Assembly (NCBI RefSeq): GCF_013391105.1
Contig: NZ_CP058335.1
Span: forward strand, 2,480,001 to 2,544,000
Direction of reading: 5' to 3'
Source: Natronomonas salina
GTDB taxonomy: Archaea > Halobacteriota > Halobacteria > Halobacteriales > Haloarculaceae
DNA: 64,000 bases
Shown here: piece by piece, positions 20,954-29,058 of the stretch
Layout: every line of letters starts with the position of its first letter
Numbering within the stretch: position 1 is the stretch's first letter
Notes under the pieces: generated by a model
What the model was told of the DNA's origin: nothing
The model's input: the letters and a program-made list of their open reading frames with translations, nothing else
Database searches by the model: none
Translations under genes and position numbers: made by a program

Positions 20954-21712
20954 ATGGCTCGCAAGGACGACTACTACAACCGGGCGAAACAGGAGGGCTA
21001 CCGGTCCCGGGCCGCCTACAAGCTCAAGCAGATCGACGCGGACGCGGGGCTGTTCGGCGAGGGGAACACGGTCGTCGACCTCGGGGCCGCCCCGGGCGGC
21101 TGGCTGCAGGTCGCGACGGAGGAAGTCGGCGACTCCGGGTCCGTCGTCGGCGTCGACCGCCAGGGTATCGAGCCCATCGACGGCGTCGAGACCGTCCGCG
21201 GGGACATGACCGACGAGGAGACCCGCGAGGAGATCGTCGACCGGGTGGGCGAGGCCGACGTCGTCGTCTCCGACATGGCGCCGAACATGACCGGCGAGTA
21301 CTCCCTGGACCACGCGCGGTCGGTCCACCTCGCGCGGATGGCCTTCGAGACGGCCCTGGAGCTGCTGGCGCCGGGCGGGGACTTCGTCGCGAAGGTCTTC
21401 GAGGGCCCGGACACGGACGACCTCCGGGCGGACATCGACGAGGAGTTCGAGTACGTCCGGACCATCCACCCCGACGCCTCCCGGGACTCCTCCTCGGAGC
21501 TGTTCATGGTGGCGAAGGGCCGGCTCACGGCACCGGTCCGGGAGGGCGACACGGTCGAGGTCGAGATCGAGGACGTCGGCCGCGAGGGCGACGGCATCGC
21601 GAAGGTCGAGGGGTACACGCTGTTCGTCGCCGGCGCCGAGGAGGGCGAGACCCTGCAGGTCCGCGTCACGGACGTCAAGCCGCGGTTCGGCTTCGCCGAG
21701 CGGGTCGACTAG
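20954..21712 (+). CDS. rlmE: 23S rRNA 2'-O-methyltransferase RlmE (FtsJ/RrmJ) with TRAM domain
   Basis: 252 residues. A Rossmann SAM-dependent methyltransferase with AAYKLKQID, the SAM loop VVDLGAAPGGWLQVA, SDMAPN and AKVFEG supplying the K-D-K-E catalytic set, ending SSELFMVAKG. About 60 extra C-terminal residues form a TRAM RNA-binding domain (VREGDTVEVEIEDVGREGDG, then RVTDVKPRFGFAERVD), the archaeal arrangement. It 2'-O-methylates a uridine of the large-subunit A loop. Its stop codon shares a CTAG with the convergent gene. Confidence 0.95.
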   Translation: MARKDDYYNRAKQEGYRSRAAYKLKQIDADAGLFGEGNTVVDLGAAPGGWLQVATEEVGDSGSVVGVDRQGIEPIDGVETVRGDMTDEETREEIVDRVGEADVVVSDMAPNMTGEYSLDHARSVHLARMAFETALELLAPGGDFVAKVFEGPDTDDLRADIDEEFEYVRTIHPDASRDSSSELFMVAKGRLTAPVREGDTVEVEIEDVGREGDGIAKVEGYTLFVAGAEEGETLQVRVTDVKPRFGFAERVD

Positions 21713-21903
21713 CGCTCCTCGCGGTCGCGCTCCAGTTCCTCGACCCGCCGCTCGAGTTCCTCGACGCGGTCGGCGTCGCCGCCGCCCCCACGTTTGGCCA
21801 GCAACAGCGCCACGAGCAGCACCGGCAGGCCGAACAGCAGCAGAATCAGGAAGATAATTAGGAGTTCGGGACCGCCGGGGACGCCCAGCTGGAGGGGGAG
21901 CAT
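21709..21903 (-). CDS. Small TatA-like single-TM protein with coiled-coil tail
   Basis: 64 residues. The N-terminus PGGPELLIIFLILLLFG resembles TatA/E, but the usual amphipathic helix is replaced by a longer hydrophobic stretch and a charged heptad tail (VEELERRVEELERDREER). It could be a TatA-family component, which would suit the tatC genes 1-4 kb away, or only an anchored coiled coil. Its TAG overlaps that of rlmE head-on within CTAG. Confidence 0.6.
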   Translation of the reverse strand: MLPLQLGVPGGPELLIIFLILLLFGLPVLLVALLLAKRGGGGDADRVEELERRVEELERDREER

Positions 21904-21943
21904 ACCCGTCCGGTTTCGGCCCGCCGGGAAAAACGTTCCCCGC

Positions 21944-22678
21944 TCAGCGCGGCGCCACGCCCCGCGGCGCCTCGGTCCGGCGGACGGCGCCCGTGATCAG
22001 GTAGACGAACGGCGTGTCCAGCAGCGCGATGAGGAGCTTCAGGAGGTACTGGCCGACCATCAGCGAGACGACGGCGGCGGTCGGCAGCTGCGGCCCGAGG
22101 CCGAGGTGCTGCGGGAAGACCCAGAAGGCGACGCCGACGAAGACGACGGTGTCGAGCAGCTGGCTCGTCCCCGTCGAGGCGATGTTCCGGAGCCAGAGGT
22201 GGTCGCCAGCCGTCGCCTCGCGGAGCCGCTCGAAGACGACGACGTCGTAGTTCTGGCTGACGAGGTACGCCAGCAGGCTGCCGGCGACGATGTTGGTGGA
22301 GGCCCCGAGGACGGTCGCGAAGGCCGCCGGGTCGATGCTGGAGGGCGCCGCGGGCGCGAGGATGGTGCTCCAGACGAGCGCGAGCACGAGGAAGTTGATC
22401 GCGAAGGCGACGTTGACGAGCACCTGCGCCGCCCGCCGGCCGTACAGTTCGGTGTAACAGTCCGACGCCAGGAACGTCAGCGCGTACGCCAGCGCCGCGC
22501 CGGGGAGGGCGAGCTGGTCGCCCGCCAGCGGCACGGAGGCGCCGAACGGGACCCCGAACTGCAGGACCTTCGAGGCGGTCAGCTGTGCGGTGGCCAGCGA
22601 CGCGACGAAGACGGCGGCGAGGACGACCGCGCCGACGGGCAGCGCCGGCCGGCGCGGCCGGCTGGCCACCTCACTCAT
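21944..22678 (-). CDS. Queuosine precursor transporter family (YhhQ/VUT)
   Basis: 244 residues with six or more TM segments. The family imports preQ0/preQ1-type deazaguanines; in archaea these would feed archaeosine in tRNA. Characteristic segments are ATAQLTASKVLQFG, LTFLASDCYTELYGRRAAQVL, LGASTNIVAGSLLAYLVSQ and STGTSQLLDTVVFVGVAF. It overlaps the preceding ribbon-helix-helix gene by 8 nt, so the two are one transcript. Confidence 0.88.
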   Translation of the reverse strand: MSEVASRPRRPALPVGAVVLAAVFVASLATAQLTASKVLQFGVPFGASVPLAGDQLALPGAALAYALTFLASDCYTELYGRRAAQVLVNVAFAINFLVLALVWSTILAPAAPSSIDPAAFATVLGASTNIVAGSLLAYLVSQNYDVVVFERLREATAGDHLWLRNIASTGTSQLLDTVVFVGVAFWVFPQHLGLGPQLPTAAVVSLMVGQYLLKLLIALLDTPFVYLITGAVRRTEAPRGVAPR

Positions 22679-22850
22679 CGGTCGCCTCCAGGCGGTCGTG
22701 GCGGGCGTCGATCTCGTCGAGGAGGTCCAGGTTCTTCCGGATCGACGCGCGGATCGCGTCGCTGCGGTTGACGAACTTCCCCCCGTCGCCGACGTGCTCG
22801 TCGAGGTCGTCTAGCAGCTCCTGTGGGATCTCGACGCTTATCTTGGGCAT
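22671..22850 (-). CDS. Ribbon-helix-helix (CopG-like) small protein
   Basis: 59 residues. MPKISVEIPQELLDDLDEHV is the beta-strand and first helix; KFVNRSDAIRASIRKNL is the second helix, with the classic N-R-S-D-A-I-R turn of ribbon-helix-helix DNA-binding dimers. A charged tail follows. Its last codons overlap the ATG of the queuosine-precursor transporter, suggesting it regulates that transporter or itself. The ATG at 22850 is about 25 nt after a TATA-like element. Confidence 0.85.
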   Translation of the reverse strand: MPKISVEIPQELLDDLDEHVGDGGKFVNRSDAIRASIRKNLDLLDEIDARHDRLEATDE

Positions 22851-22870
22851 ACCCGGGGAGTACCGGGCGA

Positions 22871-22878
22871 ATATCTTA
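22871..22878 (-). promoter_or_regulatory. TATA box of the RHH/queuosine-precursor transporter operon
   Basis: The minus strand reads TAAGATAT, centred about 25 nt upstream of the ATG at 22850. Confidence 0.6.
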
Positions 22879-22892
22879 ACCCCATCGGAGCG

Positions 22893-25136
22893 TCAGTCCG
22901 CCGGTTCGGCCGGGTCGTGACTGCGGCGGCCGCCCAGCGTGATCACCCACAGCAGCCCCAGGCCGAGCCCGTAGGCGGCGACGACCGGGACGCCGAGCAG
23001 GAACATCGTGAAGACGCCGCGGGGCGAGAAGAACGCCCCGACGGCGAGGACGGCGATGGTGAACTCCCGCCAGCGGTTGCGCATCGACCGGTAGGGGACG
23101 ATGCCGCCGGCGTGGAACAGCAGCATCGAGATGGGGATCATCGAGAGGATTCCGATGCCCACGGTGAGGAAGAACACGAGCCAGCCGTAGTTGTTGACCC
23201 GGTAGGCGATGATCATCTCCGCGTTCAGGACGTCCGTGGCGAGCCAGGAGATGACGGTCGGCGCGACGTAGATGAATCCGAGGACGCTGCCGACGGTCAT
23301 CGCTGTCAGGAGGCTGCCGCCCCACACCAGGAGGACGCGACGGTCGCCGCGGGCGAAGCCGCGCTCCTTCAGCGACGGCCACGCGTAGTAGAGGACGAGC
23401 GGCAGCGTCGCCGCCGCGCCGAGGATGACGGAGACCTTGATCATGAAGATGAGGGCCTCGACGGGGTGGAGCGTGACGATGGAGACCTGCTCGGCGGTGA
23501 ACTGGTCGGGCATCCGGCTGACGAACTGCCCGTGGAGGACCGCGATGCCGCCCTGGTAGAGGCCGACGAACGTCGCCGCCATCACGGCCATGAAGATCCC
23601 CACCAGCCGGAACGACTTCGAGGTGAGGCTCTCCGCGACGAACGCGATGTCGTAGGCGTAGCCGCCGATGTCGTCCTCGTCGACGTCGTCCTCGCTGAAC
23701 GCCCCGAGGATGCCGGCGCCCCGCCGCGCGAGGATTCCGGAGTCGTCGTCCTCGTCTTCGGACGCGCCCTCGTCCGGTTCGACGTCGACGCCGGACCCGC
23801 CCGAGGCGGCCGTCTCGTCGTCGGCCTCCGGGTAGTGGAAGTCGTTCGGCGAGACGTCCTCCTCCGGCGGCTGGGCGTCGTCGAAGCGGTCGAGGATGGC
23901 CTGGGCGCGCTCTGGGTCGTCGTCGTTCATCGCCTGGCTCGCCAGCTCGACAGCCTCGTCCTCGTCGAGTCTGACGAAGGCGGCGGCGGGGGCGGCGCGG
24001 ATGCCGGCCTCGTCGAGCTCCGAGAGGTCGATCTCGGCGGGGTCGCCGCCGGCGCTGTCGGCGACGGCGTAGCGGTCGCCCTCGGGCTCCTCGAGGCCGT
24101 CGTAGACCAGGTACGCCAGGCCGGCGAGGCCGGCCAGGAGGCCGTAGAAGGCGGCGGCGACGCCGACGTAGACGTCGCGGCCGAGGCCGTACGCCTCCTC
24201 GGCCGGGAGGAACCGGTAGCTCGACCCGACCGTCGCGAGCCCCTCGTTGACCGCCTCGACGCCGCCGTAGGTGTAGAAGGCGAAGGTGGCGGCCGCGCCG
24301 ACGAACAGCAGGCCGGCGAGGACGTTCCAGCGGTCGCGGATCGTCCCCGGGACGTCGATGGAGTCGCTGGAGCGCTTGGTCGTGACGAGGATCTTCGAGA
24401 CGTACAGCGAGATGCCGTAGAGGACGACGAGCGGCACCGCCCACATGATCTGGGTGAACGGGTCCGGCGGCGAGAACAGCGCGCCGAAGACGAAGATGGC
24501 GAGGACGGCGTACTTCCACTTGTCGCGGAAGGTCTCGTAGGGGACGATGCCGGTGTACGACAGCGAGCTCATCACCAGCGGTAGCTGGGCGGCGAGCCCG
24601 AACGACATCGACAGCAGGAAGATGAACTGCGCCCACATCGCGATGGAGTAGGTGGGCTGGAAGCCGGCGGCCATGGCGTTGCCGGCGAGGAACGAGAACA
24701 TCAGCGGGAAGAAGAGCTTGTAGGCGTAGGCGACGCCGCCGGCGAACAGCAGCGCGGCGATCAGCACGAAGGCGGCCAGCTTCCAGCGGGGGAGGTTCTC
24801 GGGCCAGCGGCCGCGTTCCTTCAGGGAGTCACGGCCGAAGTACGCGAGCGCCGGCAGCGCGAGGAGGACCCCCGCGACGAGGCCGATCTTCGCCTGCAGC
24901 AGGATGACCTCGAAGGGCGTGATGGCGACGACGACGATGTCGGGGTGGGCGTTCAGGTCCCGGCGGAGAATCTCCCAGATGTACAGCCGGAGCAGCGAGA
25001 ACGTCCCCATGAACCCGATCACGAAGACGATGAACACCTTCTGGAGGTGCTTTTGGCCGGCCCGGAGGAAGGAGCCGAGGTGCTGTCGGCCCTCCGCGAC
25101 CGTCTGGGCGACGTCGTCGTCTACGGCGCTAGACAC
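22893..25136 (-). CDS. tatCt: Twin-arginine translocase TatCt (fused double TatC, 14 TM)
   Basis: 747 residues, about three times a normal TatC. Two TatC modules are fused: the first at about residues 1-290 (ITPFEVILLQAKIGLVAGVL, then GALFSPPDPFTQIMW) and the second at about 480-740 (LHPVEALIFMIKVSV, then GAFFSPRGVFTMFLLG). They are joined by two extra helices and a long acidic linker (ASEDEDDDSG). Such fusions are specific to haloarchaea, where Tat is the main route for secreted proteins. The GTG at 25136 is favoured: a GATAAC box lies about 25 nt upstream. Confidence 0.95.
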   Translation of the reverse strand: MSSAVDDDVAQTVAEGRQHLGSFLRAGQKHLQKVFIVFVIGFMGTFSLLRLYIWEILRRDLNAHPDIVVVAITPFEVILLQAKIGLVAGVLLALPALAYFGRDSLKERGRWPENLPRWKLAAFVLIAALLFAGGVAYAYKLFFPLMFSFLAGNAMAAGFQPTYSIAMWAQFIFLLSMSFGLAAQLPLVMSSLSYTGIVPYETFRDKWKYAVLAIFVFGALFSPPDPFTQIMWAVPLVVLYGISLYVSKILVTTKRSSDSIDVPGTIRDRWNVLAGLLFVGAAATFAFYTYGGVEAVNEGLATVGSSYRFLPAEEAYGLGRDVYVGVAAAFYGLLAGLAGLAYLVYDGLEEPEGDRYAVADSAGGDPAEIDLSELDEAGIRAAPAAAFVRLDEDEAVELASQAMNDDDPERAQAILDRFDDAQPPEEDVSPNDFHYPEADDETAASGGSGVDVEPDEGASEDEDDDSGILARRGAGILGAFSEDDVDEDDIGGYAYDIAFVAESLTSKSFRLVGIFMAVMAATFVGLYQGGIAVLHGQFVSRMPDQFTAEQVSIVTLHPVEALIFMIKVSVILGAAATLPLVLYYAWPSLKERGFARGDRRVLLVWGGSLLTAMTVGSVLGFIYVAPTVISWLATDVLNAEMIIAYRVNNYGWLVFFLTVGIGILSMIPISMLLFHAGGIVPYRSMRNRWREFTIAVLAVGAFFSPRGVFTMFLLGVPVVAAYGLGLGLLWVITLGGRRSHDPAEPAD

Positions 25137-25297
25137 GAGTGAAAGTTGACTACTCGCGGTTATCAACCTTTTCCGTTCGCGCTCTCGCTCCGCCCCCCGA
25201 GAACGGCGGCCTTCGCAGCCGAGGCCGGCGTCTGCGCGACCCCCCGCTCTCGCCGGCGACGAGAAGGCTTACAAACGGCGGTGCCCGACCTTGGCGT
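25137..25297. promoter_or_regulatory. Divergent promoter region of tatCt and tatCo
   Basis: 161 nt between the divergent starts. TATA-like GATAAC on the minus strand (about 25159-25164) serves tatCt. CTTACAAA on the plus strand (25268-25275) lies about 27 nt before the tatCo ATG. Both messages would be leaderless or nearly so. Confidence 0.55.
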
Positions 25298-26074
25298 ATG
25301 GTCGAGTCCGCCGACGGGGGATACGACGCCGACGAGGGACTGGTCGGCGAGGGCCCCGAGACCGACCAGGAGATGCCGCTGGCCGACCACATCGAGGAGA
25401 TGGTCTACCGGCTCGGCGTCGTCCTGGTCGTCATGGCCATCGTCTCCGGCCTCGTCTTCCCCTTCGGCGACTACATCATCAACTTCCTGTGGTACTCGGT
25501 GCTCCCGGGCGGCGACGTCGCTCGCCCTCGGGTTTACCACCCCCTGGGGCTCATCCTCGCGCGGCTGAAGGTCGCCACCCTCGGCGGCTTCGTCATCGCC
25601 CTCCCCGTCTTCGTCTACCAGACGTACCTGTTCATGCGCCCCGGCCTCTACGAGCACGAACGCCGCTACTACCTCGCGTCCGTCCCGGCGAGCCTCGTCC
25701 TCGCCGCCGTCGGCGTCCTGTTCGCGTACTTCCTCATCCTCCCCGCCATCTTCACGTACTTCCTGTCGTACTCCGAGCAGTCCGTCGACGCCATCGCCTT
25801 CGGGCTCTCCCAGACGTTCGACCTCATCGTCCTCATGATGGGGCTGTTCGCCGCCGTCTTCCAGATCCCGCTGTTCGTCATGCTCGCCATCATGATGGGG
25901 CTGACGACGCGGGCGTGGCTCGCGAGCAAGCGCCTGTACTTCTGGGGGGCGTTCCTCGGCATCGCGTTCCTCTTCAGCCCCGACCCGACCGGGATGGCGC
26001 CCATCATGGTCGCCGCGACCATGATCGGCCTCTTCGAGTCGACGCTGCTGGTCCTCAAGTGGGTCGGGCGCTGA
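25298..26074 (+). CDS. tatCo: Twin-arginine translocase TatCo (single TatC)
   Basis: 258-residue six-TM receptor component of the Tat pathway that binds RR signal peptides. An acidic haloarchaeal N-terminal extension (about 25 residues) precedes MPLADHIEEMVYRLG, the TatC signature region. LKVATLGGFVIALPVFVYQTYLF and the FLFSPDPTG segment are typical. It lies divergent from tatCt, an arrangement conserved in haloarchaea. Confidence 0.95.
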   Translation: MVESADGGYDADEGLVGEGPETDQEMPLADHIEEMVYRLGVVLVVMAIVSGLVFPFGDYIINFLWYSVLPGGDVARPRVYHPLGLILARLKVATLGGFVIALPVFVYQTYLFMRPGLYEHERRYYLASVPASLVLAAVGVLFAYFLILPAIFTYFLSYSEQSVDAIAFGLSQTFDLIVLMMGLFAAVFQIPLFVMLAIMMGLTTRAWLASKRLYFWGAFLGIAFLFSPDPTGMAPIMVAATMIGLFESTLLVLKWVGR

Positions 26075-26143
26075 CCGCACCGACATCCCCCGCCGCCGGC
26101 GCCGGTGGGGAAAGCTCATAGCCGCCGGCTGGCTACCGCCGCT

Positions 26144-26761
26144 ATGACGCGTGTGGTCGCCGTCCGCCACGGCGAGACCGACTGGAACCGCGAGGGCCGG
26201 CTGCAGGGGTGGGCGCCCGTCCCCCTCAACGATACCGGCCGCGAGCAGGCCGCCGCCGCGGGCGCGTGGCTCGCCGACGAGTACGACGTCGACCGGGTCT
26301 TCGGCTCCGACTCCCTGCGGACCCGGCAGACCGCCGAGGCGATTCTCGAGTCCTTCGGCGACCTCCCGGCCGAGTACGAGCGCCACTGGCGGGAGCGGCA
26401 CCTCGGCATCTACCAGGGGCTGACCTACGCCGACGTCGAGGAGCGGTTCCCCCGGTTCGGCCTCGGCGAGTCGGCCCACGAGGCCGCGCTAGCGGTCCCC
26501 GAGAGCGGCGAGTCCCTCCGGGACGTCGCCGACCGGGTCACCGACCGCTTCGCCGAGGTCGTCGACGAGCACGCCGGCGAGACGCTGCTCGTCGTCACCC
26601 ACGGCGGCCCGCTGCACGTCCTCCTGGGCTACGCGAAGGGCCTGTCGCTGCAGGACGCCCTCGGGACCCACCACCAGTCGAACTGCGGGGTCAACGAGTT
26701 CCGCGCCGACGGGGACGACGTCGAGGTCGTCCGCGGGAACGTGACGGAGTGGCGGGACTGA
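26144..26761 (+). CDS. Histidine phosphatase (phosphoglycerate mutase-like)
   Basis: 205 residues. VVAVRHGETDWNREGRLQG is the RHG catalytic motif; the second catalytic histidine is in LLVVTHGGPLHVLL, and ERHLGIYQGLTYADVEERFP carries the acidic residue. Families of this type include cofactor-dependent phosphoglycerate mutases, alpha-ribazole phosphatases (CobC) and broad phosphatases; sequence alone does not choose. The ATG at 26144 begins directly at the first beta-strand. Confidence 0.9.
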   Translation: MTRVVAVRHGETDWNREGRLQGWAPVPLNDTGREQAAAAGAWLADEYDVDRVFGSDSLRTRQTAEAILESFGDLPAEYERHWRERHLGIYQGLTYADVEERFPRFGLGESAHEAALAVPESGESLRDVADRVTDRFAEVVDEHAGETLLVVTHGGPLHVLLGYAKGLSLQDALGTHHQSNCGVNEFRADGDDVEVVRGNVTEWRD

Positions 26762-26834
26762 TGGCGGACCGACGTAGTGCCCCGGACTGCACCGGGGGTA
26801 GGGCTAACTGGTGTGCCCGTCGTAGCGGGGAACC

Positions 26835-27689
26835 ATGAACCGAGAAGAGGGATCGACCCACCGGTCGCGCCGGGAACTGCTGTCGGCGCTCGCGGGCCTG
26901 GCCGCGGCGCCGGCCCTCGCCGGACTGGGCGCCGGGACCGAGGATACCGTCGGACTGGGCGGCTTCAACGACGACGACGGCTGGTTGCCGGCGGAGGGAA
27001 CTGAACTGACGCGCGTCGAACGCGGCCCGTGGTCGACGGCGGCATCCGCTGGCGAGCGTGCGCTCCGGGCGACCGCGGACGGCGCGAGCGTCCCCGCCAT
27101 CACCCGACCCGCGGACGCCCTCGAACTGCTCGAGACGCCCTACCTGACCGCGGACGTCGTCCCCGGCGTCGCCGGGTTCGACGGCCCGGTCGCCTTCGAG
27201 TTCCGCCTCGCTCGCGGCGGCGCCGAGGGCCGGGATCGCGAGGTCGTCGCCCGCTCCGACCCCGTCGCCGTCCGGCAGGCGGTCCCCGGGCGCGTCTACT
27301 GGGACGCGTCGGCGGTCGACCCGCTCGCCGCCGGCAGGGCGACTCACCTCGAGATTGCGTGGTACCCCGCGTCCCGGGACCGCGGCGACGACCCCGACGG
27401 GGAAGCAGCGGCCGCACCCTATCGTGGCGCCGTCATCGTCGACGTCGTCCGGGCGAGCGGCACCCCCGACGCCGTCGCCGCGGCCCGGTTCGTCCGGGCG
27501 ATCCGGCGCCTCGAGGCCGACCACGGCTCCCACGAGCGGACCGAGGTCACCGAACGCGGCCCGACCGCCGACGCCGGGCGGTTCGTCTTCGCGGACGGCG
27601 CGTCGGTACCGTACCGATTCGCGGCGGCCGACGGCGGCTTCCGGCTGACCGTCGCGGGCGAGGCCGTCGAGTTCGAGGGTGGTGTCTGA
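26835..27689 (+). CDS. Predicted Tat-exported protein of unknown function
   Basis: 284 residues. The N-terminus contains SRRELLSALAGLAAAPALAG, a twin-arginine signal followed by an h-region, predicting export by the Tat system encoded nearby. The mature part is acidic with no motif I recognise; VAFEFRLARGG and HLEIAWYPASRD suggest beta structure. It is separated by one base from the next gene, implying an operon with that cytoplasmic-looking partner. Confidence 0.78.
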   Translation: MNREEGSTHRSRRELLSALAGLAAAPALAGLGAGTEDTVGLGGFNDDDGWLPAEGTELTRVERGPWSTAASAGERALRATADGASVPAITRPADALELLETPYLTADVVPGVAGFDGPVAFEFRLARGGAEGRDREVVARSDPVAVRQAVPGRVYWDASAVDPLAAGRATHLEIAWYPASRDRGDDPDGEAAAAPYRGAVIVDVVRASGTPDAVAAARFVRAIRRLEADHGSHERTEVTERGPTADAGRFVFADGASVPYRFAAADGGFRLTVAGEAVEFEGGV

Positions 27690-27690
27690 G

Positions 27691-28728
27691 ATGCCGCGGA
27701 TCGACACCGCCGCCACGACGCTGACGCTGCTCCCCGGCCACAGCGAGGACACGCCCGGCGACGGGCACGCACACGACAGCGCGATGCCGGACTACGACGG
27801 GAAGTCGCTGGACGCCTGGTTCACCGCCGACCACGTGACCGACTACCCCGACGACCTCGAGGCGGCCCTCGAGATGCGCCGGGACCTCCCCGAGTACGAC
27901 GAGCGCCTGCGTCGGCACCGCCTCATGAACCGGATCGAACTCGGCTTCGCCACCCCGGACGGCCGGCGCGTCAGGCCCGAGACGGTGCGCCACGACACGA
28001 ACGCCGACCGGAAGCCCTCCTACGTCGCCGTCGAGGGCCAGTCCGGCGAGGAGAACGTCGTCCACGATATCGTCGAGCGGGACGACCTGGAGTGGTTCGA
28101 CAACCGGTCGAAGCTCCGCGCCGAGATCGACCGCCTCGAGAGCGGCGTCGTCCGCGAGACCGTCCGGGGCGTCGAGGGCGTCCGCGCTTCGGTGCTCCTC
28201 GGCGGCCGGGACACGTACATCGTCGTCATGAAGGAGAAGTTCGACGAACTCGGCCCCGTCGCCTTCCTCGAGACGACCGGGATGGACGCCGAGGCCGTCC
28301 CCGCCTTCGTCGTCCAGCCCCCGACGATGTACACCTTCCTCGACGTCGTCGCCATGGCCGACGGCGCGACGCTCGCCCGGGTGTGGGACGTCAGCCCCTA
28401 CCCGAAGCACTACCTCTACGCCGACGGCCGCAAGCGCGACGAGACGCCCTTCGAGGAGGGCGAACACTGGGAGCGCCGCGAGGACATGAACCAGCGGTTC
28501 GGACAGTGGGTCATGGAGGAACAGCAGCCGCGGACGCCCTTCTCCAACTGCATCCCGGGCGCCTACGAGCAGTACGTCGGCGCCGCCACCCTGTTCGACC
28601 CCGTCCGGGGGCTGCACCACGGCGAGGACGGCGACCGGCTGACCGCCGACGAACTCATGATCCGGTTCGGCGCGCCGCTGTTCCCCTGGCACTCCCGCGA
28701 GACCGTGGATACTGCGGACGAAGACTGA
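27691..28728 (+). CDS. Uncharacterised acidic soluble protein
   Basis: 345 residues, no signal peptide or TM segments. Regions such as RLMNRIELGFATPDGRRV, ASVLLGGRDTYIVVM and WDVSPYPKHYLYADGRKRDE look conserved in style, but I do not recognise the family. The start is the ATG one base after the upstream stop; an alternative is the ATG at 27784 (MPDYDGKSLDAWF), since the first 31 residues are low in structure. Likely cotranscribed with the Tat-exported protein gene. Confidence 0.7.
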   Translation: MPRIDTAATTLTLLPGHSEDTPGDGHAHDSAMPDYDGKSLDAWFTADHVTDYPDDLEAALEMRRDLPEYDERLRRHRLMNRIELGFATPDGRRVRPETVRHDTNADRKPSYVAVEGQSGEENVVHDIVERDDLEWFDNRSKLRAEIDRLESGVVRETVRGVEGVRASVLLGGRDTYIVVMKEKFDELGPVAFLETTGMDAEAVPAFVVQPPTMYTFLDVVAMADGATLARVWDVSPYPKHYLYADGRKRDETPFEEGEHWERREDMNQRFGQWVMEEQQPRTPFSNCIPGAYEQYVGAATLFDPVRGLHHGEDGDRLTADELMIRFGAPLFPWHSRETVDTADED

Positions 28729-28761
28729 CCGCCAGTCGACGGAGTTCCTCACCAAATCCCG

Positions 28762-28989
28762 TCACTGCGGCCTGGCGGGTGACCCGGCTTCGCCCGCGCT
28801 TCGGCGCCGGTAGTACGCCCCGAGCAGCAAGAACGGAAGCAGCAGCCACGCCGGCAGGACGAGCGCCGCGACCGGGTCCGGGAGCGCGTCGAGTGGCAGG
28901 ACCGACAACGCGGCCGCGGCCCTGATCCAGACTCCCAGCAGCGCGACGAAGCCGACCACCTTCAGCGCCTCCGCGACCCGGTCGTCCAT
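28762..28989 (-). CDS. Small two-TM membrane protein
   Basis: 75 residues. Two hydrophobic segments (VVGFVALLGVWIRAAAALSV and VAALVLPAWLLLPFLLLGA) are followed by a short basic tail. Third-position GC is genome-typical. No family recognised. Confidence 0.65.
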   Translation of the reverse strand: MDDRVAEALKVVGFVALLGVWIRAAAALSVLPLDALPDPVAALVLPAWLLLPFLLLGAYYRRRSAGEAGSPARPQ

Positions 28990-29058
28990 GGTGATCTACT
29001 CGGTCCCGGGACTATTGAAATTTTCCGCAGGCAAGAAGAACGACCGTTCCAGGCGCTC

